Assembly (NCBI GenBank): GCA_017408205.1
Contig: JAFQVC010000037.1
Location: 1 to 6,901, forward strand
Length of the DNA: 6,901 bases
Source of the DNA: Clostridia bacterium
GTDB lineage: Bacteria > Bacillota > Clostridia > Monoglobales > Firm-18
Direction: 5' to 3'
Shown here: positions 1 to 5,591 of the stretch, in pieces
Layout: each line of letters starts with the position of its first letter
Numbering within the stretch: the stretch's first letter is position 1
Translations under genes and position numbers: made by a program
The notes under the pieces: generated by a model
Seen by the model: only the letters and a program-made list of their open reading frames with translations
Databases searched by the model: none
Told to the model about the DNA's origin: nothing

Positions 1-454
1 AATGCCAAATACCCCTGCTTTAATCGGTAAAGGGGTAACTGTTTTAAGCCCCGACAAAAGCGTAACAGAGGAAGAAACAGCAAATGTAAAATTTATATTT
101 GACTGTGTGGGAATTACTGAAATTGCAGATGAAAAATTGATCGACGCTGTAGTTTCGGCATCGGGCAGCAGTCCTGCCTATGTGTATATGTTAATTGAGG
201 CGATGGCTGATGCGGCAGTAAGTCAGGGCTTGCCTAGACAGATGGCATATAATATCTGTGCTTCTGCAGTAGAGGGAAGTGCCCTTATGGTGTTAAAAAC
301 AGGCAGACACCCGGGCGAGTTAAAGGATATGGTATGTTCCCCGGGCGGAACAACTATTGAGGCGGTGTCATCATTAGAGGCAGACGGTTTTCGTGCAAGT
401 ATTATAAACGCTATGGCAAAATGTGCCGAAAAATCAAAGAAACTTACGAAGTAA
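1..454 (+). CDS. proC: Pyrroline-5-carboxylate reductase, C-terminal part (5' end outside window)
   Basis: This is the last step enzyme of proline synthesis: it reduces 1-pyrroline-5-carboxylate to proline with NAD(P)H in the cytoplasm. The visible 150 residues begin at the family motif MPNTPAL, which lies near residue 118 of about 270 in complete enzymes, so the N-terminal Rossmann fold is cut off by the window edge. The ATG at position 2 is an internal methionine and not the start. The dimerisation domain is complete: ASGSSPAYVYMLIEAMADA, HPGELKDMVCSPGGTTIEAV (the family signature) and a Lys-rich tail, all closely matching well-known ProC proteins. The TAA at 452-454 is followed after 13 bases by yhbY, so the two are probably co-transcribed. 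The identification is firm; only the missing front cannot be judged. Confidence 0.96.
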   Translation, partial: MPNTPALIGKGVTVLSPDKSVTEEETANVKFIFDCVGITEIADEKLIDAVVSASGSSPAYVYMLIEAMADAAVSQGLPRQMAYNICASAVEGSALMVLKTGRHPGELKDMVCSPGGTTIEAVSSLEADGFRASIINAMAKCAEKSKKLTK

Positions 455-467
455 ACGGAGAAAGAAT

Positions 468-761
468 ATGATTACAACTAAACAAAGGGCTTATTTAAGA
501 GGCCTTGCAAATAAAATTCCTGCTCTTTATCAGGTAGGTAAAGGCGGAGTAAATGATAATTTTATTGAAATGATAGACGATGCACTTGAGAAGAATGAAC
601 TTTTAAAAGTTACCGTTCTTGAAAATTCAGGCGAAACACCCCGTGACATCTGCCATCAGGTTATGGAGGCAACAAATGCCGAGCCCGTTCAGGTTATCGG
701 AAATAAATTTATAATTTACAGACGCTCGGCGGAAAATCCAACAATAATTTTACCTAAGTAA
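468..761 (+). CDS. yhbY: YhbY/CRS1-domain RNA-binding protein (ribosome assembly factor)
   Basis: A single-domain CRS1-YhbY protein of 97 residues, the usual length for this family. Members bind pre-50S ribosomal particles and help assembly. The ATG at 468 was chosen because GGAG at 457-460 sits 7 bases upstream and the protein then starts MITTKQRAYLRGLA, as in relatives; a longer reading from 423 would overlap proC without gain. Visible hallmarks are LRGLANKIPALYQVGKGG (residues 10-27, containing the exposed GKGG loop), the helix NDNFIEMIDDALEKNELLKV and the C-terminal strand VIGNKFIIYRRS. It follows proC by 13 bases and precedes spoIIM by 49 bases. In many Bacillota yhbY (yqeI) sits among translation-related genes, so its pairing with proC is a local arrangement. 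Confidence 0.95.
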   Translation: MITTKQRAYLRGLANKIPALYQVGKGGVNDNFIEMIDDALEKNELLKVTVLENSGETPRDICHQVMEATNAEPVQVIGNKFIIYRRSAENPTIILPK

Positions 762-787
762 TATTTTATGTCCCCTTCGAATATACT
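759..787 (+). promoter_or_regulatory. Candidate sigma-E (sporulation, mother-cell) promoter of spoIIM
   Basis: TAATATT at 759-765 matches the sigma-E -35 consensus KMATATT at all seven positions. After exactly 14 bases, AATATACT at 780-787 matches the -10 consensus CATACAHT except at two positions. The predicted start is near 793-795, just before the spoIIM ribosome binding site. In B. subtilis spoIIM is known to be sigma-E controlled, which supports the call; the weak point is the -10 box lacking the leading C. Confidence 0.6.
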
Positions 788-805
788 TGCTATATACGGA
801 GGGGA
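771..805 (+). promoter_or_regulatory. Hairpin that sequesters the spoIIM ribosome binding site
   Basis: TCCCCTTCG at 771-779 pairs with CGGAGGGGA at 797-805 (9 pairs, one G-U). After an A-A mismatch, ATATA at 781-785 pairs with TATAT at 791-795 around a CTTGC loop. The whole Shine-Dalgarno sequence GGAGGGG (798-804) lies in the 3' arm. Only a transcript that starts upstream of 771 can form it. There is no T-run after the stem, so it is not a normal terminator. Confidence 0.7.
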
Positions 806-810
806 TAATT

Positions 811-1404
811 TTGTTTAAAAGTTTAAATCGTCACTTTTTAGTAAATAAATCAAAATACTTTTTTCTGCTTCTGGCACTTGTGGTGGGACTTGTAAGCGGT
901 ATTCTGTTTTCGTCCTCGGTAAAACCTGAGGATACAGATAAACTTACCCAGACGGTAAATATAGCCCTTACAGGAATAGAAGACAAGGGAAAAGCAAGTA
1001 TGTTTTTTGACTATCTGTGGAAAAATGCAAAATCAGTAATTTTTATTTTCTTTGGTGCGTACTCGTTATATACATTACCCCTTGTTTTTCTTAATTTGAT
1101 TTTAAGCGGATTTTCTATGGGGTTTACTGCCGCTTTCGTAACTTCGTACTTTGGTTTTAAGGGCTTTTTAATATCCCTCATTGTTTACAGTACAGACCTT
1201 TTGCTTTGTATTCCGATGTTGTTTTTTATGTCAACTGTGGCAATAGATTATACTTTACATAATTCCAAAATGAAAAGTACAATAAAAATCAGAAACAGAA
1301 AAAAATTTTTGATTATCTGTTGTATATTTTTGCTGGTACTGACCGCTTTGTCTTTGCCGAATGTATTTGTTTTTCCAAAAATTGTAAAGAGTTTAGTGCC
1401 TTAA
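811..1404 (+). CDS. spoIIM: Stage II sporulation protein M (engulfment complex membrane protein)
   Basis: SpoIIM is the polytopic membrane partner of SpoIID and SpoIIP in the DMP machine, which remodels peptidoglycan so that the mother cell can engulf the forespore. The protein is 197 residues from a TTG start at 811, chosen because GGAGGGG at 798-804 stands 6 bases upstream; an earlier in-frame TTG at 787 lies before that site and is unlikely. Hydrophobic segments lie at about residues 16-35, 75-92, 96-112, 118-144 and 165-184, with a polar outside loop at 36-70, which matches the SpoIIM/DUF95 layout and length (B. subtilis 214). The neighbour xerD, 163 bases downstream, repeats the B. subtilis order. 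The sequence is divergent, so the family call rests on topology plus context. Expression probably comes from the sigma-E-like promoter in front, with read-through from yhbY blocked at translation. Confidence 0.85.
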   Translation: MFKSLNRHFLVNKSKYFFLLLALVVGLVSGILFSSSVKPEDTDKLTQTVNIALTGIEDKGKASMFFDYLWKNAKSVIFIFFGAYSLYTLPLVFLNLILSGFSMGFTAAFVTSYFGFKGFLISLIVYSTDLLLCIPMLFFMSTVAIDYTLHNSKMKSTIKIRNRKKFLIICCIFLLVLTALSLPNVFVFPKIVKSLVP

Positions 1405-1501
1405 AATACAGTAAAAACACTATATCTTGTGTCAATAGGAAATGTTGTAAAAAATTAACGAAATTACATTATTTTTTTATGTATTTTTTTTAAAAATACT
1501 A

Positions 1502-1530
1502 TGTACATTTTTGTTGTTTTGTATTAAAAT
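1502..1530 (+). promoter_or_regulatory. Possible sigma-A promoter for xerD
   Basis: TGTACA at 1502-1507 (4 of 6 to TTGACA) is followed after 17 bases by TAAAAT at 1525-1530. The region from 1405 to 1567 is very AT-rich, so a chance match is possible. A separate promoter for the housekeeping recombinase would make sense because spoIIM is a sporulation gene. Confidence 0.35.
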
Positions 1531-1542
1531 ATAAATACACTT

Positions 1543-1552
1543 GTTTACATAA
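1543..1552 (-). other. Half of a dif-like site (XerD arm) in the xerD leader
   Basis: Read on the - strand this is TTATGTAAAC, identical to the first 10 of 11 bases of the XerD-binding arm of the B. subtilis dif site. The adjacent six bases (1553-1558) only partly resemble the central region and the XerC arm is absent, so it is not a functional dif site. It ends 15 bases before the xerD start codon. Confidence 0.35.
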
Positions 1553-1567
1553 TATGTGGAGGCAATA

Positions 1568-2461
1568 ATGGATTCAGTAGTATTACAGTTTGAAAATTAT
1601 TTAAAAAATGAAAAGAAAGCATCTGTTAATACTCTTCAGTCTTATATGAGGGATATTAACCAGTACATAGATTATTTGAACGAAGGGAAACTTGGTGATT
1701 ACATAAACGCAACACCTACTGTTTTTCTTAACTATATGCTAATGTTAAAACAGTGCGGAAAAGCAACTTCTACTATTTCACGTAATCTTGCATCAGTAAG
1801 GGCTTTTTATAATTTTCTGCTTAAAAACAAACTTTGCGAAAACAATCCTACGGAAAAAGTACATACAATGAAGCCCGAAAAGAAGATGCCGCAGATTCTT
1901 ACTGCAACAGAAGTGGATTTGCTTTTAAGCTTACCCAAGTGCGATAATTTTAAAAGCATAAGAGACAAGGCGATGCTTGAACTTTTGTATGCAACTGGAA
2001 TAAGAGTTACAGAACTTGTTTCTTTAGATGTTACAGATGTTAATTTAGACGTTGGCTTTATTGTTTGCAAAAGTGCAGTAAAAGAAAGGGTAGTGCCAAT
2101 ATATCCTGCGGCAGTTTCCTGCCTTAATAATTACATAACTAATGCAAGAAACTTTTTAATTGACGGTGTGGAAAACGATGCACTTTTTGTTAATACAAAC
2201 GGTAACAGATTAACAAGACAGGGTTTCTGGAAAATAATTAAGCAGTATCAGGCGGAAGCGCATATTGATAAAGAGATTACGCCTCATACTCTAAGACATT
2301 CCTTTGCTACCCACCTTCTTGAAAACGGTGCAGACTTAAAGTCATTGCAACTTATGATGGGACATTCAGATATTTCGTCAACACATATTTACACAAATCT
2401 TATAAATAATAAAATAAATGACGTTTACAGACACGCTCACCCAAGAGCAAGAAAAATGTAA
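1568..2461 (+). CDS. xerD: Tyrosine recombinase XerD
   Basis: A site-specific tyrosine recombinase that, with a XerC-type partner, resolves chromosome dimers at dif near the terminus. The 297-residue length equals that of XerD proteins (E. coli 298, B. subtilis 296). The ATG at 1568 was chosen because GGAGG at 1558-1562 lies 5 bases upstream. The N-terminal SAM-like core-binding domain covers residues 1-90 (LQFENYLKNEKKASVNTLQS). The catalytic domain follows and shows the full active site: Arg146 in ATGIRVTEL, Lys168 in the beta-hairpin before VKERVVP, His240 and Arg243 in HTLRHSFATHLL, His266 in MMGHSDISST and the nucleophile Tyr275 in HIYTNL. Position between spoIIM and a D,D-carboxypeptidase gene is as in B. 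subtilis (ripX/xerD) and argues for the chromosomal housekeeping enzyme and against a phage integrase. XerC and XerD are hard to tell apart by sequence alone. Confidence 0.93.
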   Translation: MDSVVLQFENYLKNEKKASVNTLQSYMRDINQYIDYLNEGKLGDYINATPTVFLNYMLMLKQCGKATSTISRNLASVRAFYNFLLKNKLCENNPTEKVHTMKPEKKMPQILTATEVDLLLSLPKCDNFKSIRDKAMLELLYATGIRVTELVSLDVTDVNLDVGFIVCKSAVKERVVPIYPAAVSCLNNYITNARNFLIDGVENDALFVNTNGNRLTRQGFWKIIKQYQAEAHIDKEITPHTLRHSFATHLLENGADLKSLQLMMGHSDISSTHIYTNLINNKINDVYRHAHPRARKM

Positions 2462-2508
2462 TATTATAAACTGTATCGCATAAACATTTTATAACAGGAG
2501 GTTATGTT

Positions 2509-3654
2509 ATGAAATTGTTTGTGCGATTTTTTTGTATAGTTCTGGTGCTTTCTTTGGTATGTACCTGTGTCTATGCAGAGGGTGGAGGAATAGAAACTAC
2601 TGCCAAATCTGTGATTTTAATTGACAGTGCTACAGGGGAAGTTCTGTACGAAAAAAATCCCGATGAAAGACTGCCTATTGCAAGTGTAACCAAAGTTATG
2701 ACAATGCTCCTTTGTATGGAAGCAATAAACAGCGGAAAAATCACAATGGAGGATACAGTTACCGCAAGTGAGTATGCCTGTAGTATGGGCGGCTCTCAGG
2801 TGTACCTTGAGCCTGGAGAACAAATGCCTGTGTCCGATATGATTAAAGCAATAGCCGTTGCATCGGGAAATGATGCTTCCGTTGCCATGGCTGAACACAT
2901 AATGGGCAGCGAACAGGGTTTTGTTGCCGCTATGAATACAAGGGCAAAAGAACTTGGAATGGAAAATACAAATTTCATTAACTGTAACGGGCTTGACGAA
3001 GACGGACACTATTCTTCTGCCCGTGACGTTGCAATAATGTCAAAAGAATTAATTAAACATGAGCAGATACTTCCCTTTTTAAAAATATGGATGGATACTT
3101 TAAGAAACGGTGAGTTCGGACTTGCAAATACCAACAAATTAATTCGTTTTTATCCAGATGCAATAGGCATTAAAACTGGTTCCACAGGAAAAGCAAAGTA
3201 TTGTGTATCAGGTGCGGCTACAAGAAACGGACTTACTTTAATTGCAGTAGTTTTAGGTGCAGAAACTACTACTGACAGATTTGAAACCGCAAAGGCACTT
3301 TTAAACTACGGCTTTGCAAATTATTCCATAAGTGAACCTGTAAAGAAGGGCGAAGAAATTGCAAATATTATGGTCTTAAAAGGTGAAGCGGAAAGCGTTA
3401 AAGTTATAACGGGAAACGGATATGTAAAACTTGTTCCCAAAGGTGCAGACGGTGGCTATGAACGAAAAGTAAACCTGCCTGAAAATGTAACTGCACCTGT
3501 TAACAAGGGAGACAAAGCAGGTGAAATTGTACTTTTAAAAGACGGTACTGAAGTAGCAAAAGTTCCGCTTTTTTATGCAGAAACTGTACCGAGATTGTCC
3601 TTTGGGAAAATCTTCGTAAATATGCTTAAATGCTGGGGATATAATAACGATTAA
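2509..3654 (+). CDS. dacF: D-alanyl-D-alanine carboxypeptidase, DacF/PBP5 family
   Basis: A low-molecular-weight penicillin-binding protein that removes the terminal D-alanine from peptidoglycan pentapeptides outside the membrane. The ATG at 2509 has AGGAGG at 2496-2501, 7 bases upstream. A signal peptide spans residues 1-23 (VLVLSLVCTCVYA, cleavage probably after VYA). The peptidase S11 domain has all three motifs: the nucleophile Ser59 in ASVTK (SxxK, Lys62), Ser119-Gly-Asn121 (SxN) and Lys222-Thr-Gly (KTG). A PBP5-type beta domain follows at about 275-365, and the last 20 residues (LSFGKIFVNMLKCW) can form an amphipathic membrane-binding helix. The 381-residue length compares with 389 for B. 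subtilis DacF. The gene starts 47 bases after xerD and may share its transcript. The dacF symbol rests on the link to spoIIM-xerD; spoIIA, its usual downstream neighbour, is absent, so another S11 paralogue is possible. Confidence 0.92.
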   Translation: MKLFVRFFCIVLVLSLVCTCVYAEGGGIETTAKSVILIDSATGEVLYEKNPDERLPIASVTKVMTMLLCMEAINSGKITMEDTVTASEYACSMGGSQVYLEPGEQMPVSDMIKAIAVASGNDASVAMAEHIMGSEQGFVAAMNTRAKELGMENTNFINCNGLDEDGHYSSARDVAIMSKELIKHEQILPFLKIWMDTLRNGEFGLANTNKLIRFYPDAIGIKTGSTGKAKYCVSGAATRNGLTLIAVVLGAETTTDRFETAKALLNYGFANYSISEPVKKGEEIANIMVLKGEAESVKVITGNGYVKLVPKGADGGYERKVNLPENVTAPVNKGDKAGEIVLLKDGTEVAKVPLFYAETVPRLSFGKIFVNMLKCWGYNND

Positions 3655-3656
3655 TA

Positions 3657-3685
3657 TTGACTTTTGAATACAACGGTGGTATATT
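3657..3685 (+). promoter_or_regulatory. Candidate sigma-A promoter for the metallophosphoesterase gene
   Basis: TTGACT at 3657-3662, a 17-base spacer and TATATT at 3680-3685, with a TGG directly before the -10 box (extended -10). The predicted start, around 3692, would fall at the Shine-Dalgarno sequence itself and leave almost no leader; this is the main doubt. Confidence 0.5.
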
Positions 3686-3702
3686 TGTGCTGAGGTGATT
3701 GT

Positions 3703-4824
3703 ATGCTTACCAGTGTATTCAAAACTTATCCTACAGTATATGCCGTAGGTAATACATACCAGATTTTCGTGCCCGTAACCTGCGAAACAGTTATGTGGGC
3801 ACAGGTGGGAGATAAAAACTATTACGACCATTCAAACGGAACTCTTCGTTCAGGTACTATGCTTCATAAAATGACAGTACCTATGGAAGTGCTTGACGGT
3901 TGTAAAAAGTATAAAATCTGCTACAGAGTTGTAAATGAACGCCTTGCGTACTTTTCCAAGTGTGAAGAGGAAGTGGCGGTAGAGTTTGATTTTAAGCCCC
4001 TTACAAAAACAGAAAACATAAATATATACCACGTTTCCGATGCTCATAATAAAGTTGAGCCCGTTGTAAACTGCGGCACATATTTTGGTGACGACCTTGA
4101 CCTTTTAATATTAAACGGTGACGTGCCAAATGACTGCAGTACCGTGGAAAACCTTGACACTATATACCTTATTTCAGGGCAGATTACAAAGGGTGAAATT
4201 CCTGCAGTGTTTGCACGGGGTAACCACGATTTAAGAGGTGTATGTGCAGAAAAAATGGCAGAGTATTCGCCAACAAATAACGGAATTTCTTACTATACTT
4301 TCAGAGTTGGGTGTGTATGGGGACTTGTTCTTGACTGCGGCGAAGATAAACCCGACGGTAATCCCGAATACGGCCACACAATCTGCTGTCATTCTTTCCG
4401 TGAGGAAGAAACACAGTTTATTAAAGATGTTATAAAAAATGCAGAAAATGAGTATGGGGCACAGGGTGTTAAATATAAAATGGTTATTTGTCATGTTCCC
4501 TTTACGCAAGTGACAAAACCGCCTTTTGATATTGAACAGGATATTTATAAAGAGTGGGCTAAACTTATAGGTGAAAATATAAAACCCCAGGTAATGATGT
4601 CAGGACATACTCACTTTTTAGATGTATATCGTGTGGGCGGTGAATACGACCATTTAGGACAGTTTTGTGATATTGTGGTTGCCGCAAACCCCTTTTATAC
4701 TTCAACTATGAGAATAGAAGAAAAGTTTGAAGGCGGAGGACTTGTTCTAAATAATGATTGTATAGATGTGGTGTTTACAAATCAGGATAAAGAAGTTGTA
4801 AGAACTGAAAAAATCAAGATATAA
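3703..4824 (+). CDS. Cytoplasmic calcineurin-like metallophosphoesterase
   Basis: A 373-residue protein of the calcineurin-like phosphoesterase superfamily, which uses two metal ions to hydrolyse phosphomono- or diesters. All metal-site motifs are visible in order: Asp113-Ala-His115 (VSDAH), Gly139-Asp140 (LNGD), Gly173-Asn-His-Asp176 (GNHD), His264 (VICHVPF) and Gly301-His-Thr-His304 (SGHTH). The first 100 residues are a beta-rich segment without signal peptide, in the place where purple-acid-phosphatase-like enzymes carry a fibronectin-like domain. GAGGTGA at 3692-3698 serves the ATG at 3703. It is the last gene of the + strand run, 48 bases after dacF, and ends at a strong terminator. The substrate cannot be read from the sequence, and I cannot tell whether it works with the cell-wall enzyme beside it. 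The family call is firm, the role open. Confidence 0.9.
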   Translation: MLTSVFKTYPTVYAVGNTYQIFVPVTCETVMWAQVGDKNYYDHSNGTLRSGTMLHKMTVPMEVLDGCKKYKICYRVVNERLAYFSKCEEEVAVEFDFKPLTKTENINIYHVSDAHNKVEPVVNCGTYFGDDLDLLILNGDVPNDCSTVENLDTIYLISGQITKGEIPAVFARGNHDLRGVCAEKMAEYSPTNNGISYYTFRVGCVWGLVLDCGEDKPDGNPEYGHTICCHSFREEETQFIKDVIKNAENEYGAQGVKYKMVICHVPFTQVTKPPFDIEQDIYKEWAKLIGENIKPQVMMSGHTHFLDVYRVGGEYDHLGQFCDIVVAANPFYTSTMRIEEKFEGGGLVLNNDCIDVVFTNQDKEVVRTEKIKI

Positions 4825-4830
4825 AATTTA

Positions 4831-4861
4831 CGGAGTGTTTGTAATAACACTCCGCATTTTT
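4831..4861 (+). terminator. Intrinsic terminator after the metallophosphoesterase gene
   Basis: CGGAGTGTT (4831-4839) pairs perfectly with AACACTCCG (4846-4854) around a six-base loop, followed by CATTTTT. It begins 7 bases after the stop codon. It also stands just beyond the end of the opposing small-RNA array and would stop leftward read-through less well, since its left flank has few A residues. Confidence 0.9.
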
Positions 4862-4865
4862 GCAT

Positions 4866-4938
4866 AAAAAAAGAAAGGATTGTCGCAAGGAAGCTACGGC
4901 AGCCATGTGCCCTCGCTATTGAACAACTCACCTTTCTG
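4866..4938 (-). ncRNA. Array unit 13: stem-closed RNA domain without own promoter
   Basis: AGAAAGG (5' arm, 4937-4931) pairs with CCTTTCT (3' arm, 4878-4872), followed by seven T (4872-4866), so the end has the array design. Inside is a small hairpin GGCA-6-TGCC (at 4908-4921 roughly). No -35/-10 pair lies in front; only about 8 bases separate it from unit 12. It may be the terminator half of a longer two-domain RNA with unit 12, as in unit 8. Confidence 0.55.
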
Positions 4939-4947
4939 TGCTTTGAC

Positions 4948-5020
4948 AAAAACCAAGCAACTCACCGATGTATCGAGCCCCGGTGCAACGTCCGTTAACG
5001 GTTTTGCTTATCTTTTTGTC
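4948..5020 (-). ncRNA. Array unit 12: structured small RNA
   Basis: Two nested closures are possible. The outer arms TTGACAAAAA (5022-5013) and TTTTTGTCAA (4952-4943) form a perfect 10-bp repeat, but no T-run follows. The inner arms AAGCAA (5009-5004) and TTGCTT (4960-4955) are followed by GG and five T, which gives a terminator-like end. Inside are the palindrome CCGTTAACGG and a CACCG/CGGTG stem. If the outer stem forms, the RNA probably continues into unit 13. Confidence 0.55.
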
Positions 5021-5026
5021 AACAGT

Positions 5027-5055
5027 CTTATATCATAAGTCAGAATGTTTGTAAA
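5027..5055 (-). promoter_or_regulatory. Promoter of array unit 12
   Basis: TTTACA (5055-5050), 17 bases, TATAAG (5032-5027), with TGA directly before the -10 box (extended -10). Confidence 0.65.
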
Positions 5056-5061
5056 CAAAAT

Positions 5062-5131
5062 AAAAACATCAATCCGGTTTACGACTAAAGGGCTCCAATT
5101 GCCCAACGTGGTTCAAACCATAATTGATGTT
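5062..5131 (-). ncRNA. Array unit 11: structured small RNA
   Basis: About 70 nt. AACATCAAT (5131-5123) pairs perfectly with ATTGATGTT (5073-5065), followed by T5-A-T4. The 5' arm begins 7 nt after the -10 box. Inside, GGTTT and AAACC can enclose a GGGC/GCCC hairpin whose loop side reads GGGCAATTGGAGCCC, very like the hairpin in unit 9. TGGTT-TG-AACCA is an alternative fold. Confidence 0.72.
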
Positions 5132-5137
5132 AATAGA

Positions 5138-5166
5138 ATAATATCATAGAATAAAATAGATGTCAA
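5138..5166 (-). promoter_or_regulatory. Promoter of array unit 11
   Basis: TTGACA (5166-5161), 17 bases, TATTAT (5143-5138), with an upstream TGA. The -35 box lies one base beyond the T-run of unit 10. Confidence 0.8.
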
Positions 5167-5167
5167 T

Positions 5168-5244
5168 AAAAAAGTAGTTTTCAATGTCTCGCTGATTAAA
5201 TAATCCGCAAGGCGTACGTCCAGGACGTCAAAGAAAACTACTAT
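5168..5244 (-). ncRNA. Array unit 10: structured small RNA
   Basis: About 75 nt. AGTAGTTTTC (5242-5233) pairs perfectly over 10 bp with GAAAACTACT (5182-5173), followed by a T6 run. Two inner hairpins are visible: ACGTC-3-GACGT and GATTA-2-TAATC. This is one of the clearest units, with closing stem, T-run and promoter all near ideal. Confidence 0.75.
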
Positions 5245-5250
5245 GGCATT

Positions 5251-5279
5251 AGTATAAACTATATTATATCTATAGTCAA
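5251..5279 (-). promoter_or_regulatory. Promoter of array unit 10
   Basis: TTGACT (5279-5274), 17 bases, TATACT (5256-5251). Confidence 0.8.
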
Positions 5280-5288
5280 CTATAAAAG

Positions 5289-5360
5289 AAAAAATAAAGT
5301 CGGAAAATTTCAGCAAGAAATGGGCTGCGATTGCCCACACCACTTATGTCATCCGACTTT
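5289..5360 (-). ncRNA. Array unit 9: structured small RNA
   Basis: About 72 nt. AAAGTCGGA (5360-5352) pairs perfectly with TCCGACTTT (5304-5296), followed by A and T6. The 5' arm begins 7 nt after the -10 box. Inside are TGGGC-7-GCCCA and ATTTC-5-GAAAT hairpins. The first resembles the hairpin of unit 11 (GGGCAAT on the 5' side, AGCCC on the 3' side), the best sign of common ancestry between units. Confidence 0.75.
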
Positions 5361-5366
5361 AGAATT

Positions 5367-5395
5367 ATAATATCACAAAAAGAACTGATTGTCAA
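5367..5395 (-). promoter_or_regulatory. Promoter of array unit 9
   Basis: TTGACA (5395-5390), 17 bases, TATTAT (5372-5367), with TGTGA before the -10 box. A degenerate REP copy ends five bases upstream of the -35 box. Confidence 0.82.
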
Positions 5396-5399
5396 CAAC

Positions 5400-5420
5400 A
5401 CAACAGAACTGTACCTTGCC
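5400..5420 (-). repeat. REP-like repeat, degenerate copy
   Basis: Compared with the copies at 5804 and 6168, this 21-base copy differs at three positions (ACAACAGAACTGTACCTTGC). It lies between the end of unit 8 and the promoter of unit 9, in the same place relative to a -35 box as the copy at 6168. Confidence 0.65.
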
Positions 5421-5423
5421 AGT

Positions 5424-5553
5424 AAAAAACCGCTTGCCGTGAATTGGGATTTAAACCCCAGCACTGATACAAACGGTAGCAGCTGATAATGTCGGCGGAC
5501 GCACTTTCGAGAATTCTCGTAGCGGCGGCTCCACAAATGACATATCAACTATT
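5424..5553 (-). ncRNA. Array unit 8: long two-domain structured RNA
   Basis: About 130 nt, nearly twice the usual unit. The 5' domain is closed by AGTTGATATGTC (5550-5539) with GACATTATCAGCT (5493-5481): 12 pairs, one G-U, one bulge. It contains the perfect palindrome CGAGAATTCTCG (5508-5519). No T-run follows this stem. The 3' domain is closed by CCGTTTG (5476-5470) with CAAGCGG (5436-5430) and ends in T6 (5429-5424); it contains a GTG..GGG / CCC..CAC hairpin. It looks like two units joined without a promoter between them. Confidence 0.6.
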
Positions 5554-5559
5554 AAATAT

Positions 5560-5588
5560 ACTGTATCAGATTTATTTGCATTTGTCAA
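5560..5588 (-). promoter_or_regulatory. Promoter of array unit 8
   Basis: TTGACA (5588-5583), 17 bases, TACAGT (5565-5560), a poor -10 hexamer compensated by TGA directly before it. Confidence 0.65.
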
Positions 5589-5591
5589 ATA

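Noticed and set aside
2..4. ATG at position 2 as the proC start
   Set aside because: It begins the internal MPNTPA motif, about 118 residues into normal enzymes, and the frame is open to the window edge.
1405..1435. Reverse-strand promoter and small RNA after spoIIM (TTGACA on the - strand at 1435-1430)
   Set aside because: The best -10 box (TACTGT) needs 16-base spacing, and no end-closed stem with T-run follows within spoIIM.
1543..1569. Complete dif site before xerD
   Set aside because: Only the XerD arm matches; the central six bases match in part and the XerC arm is missing.
5113..5548. Open reading frames on the - strand in the array (5113-5343, 5276-5548)
   Set aside because: They cross from one RNA unit into the next over T-runs and promoters, have no Shine-Dalgarno sequence, and resemble no family.
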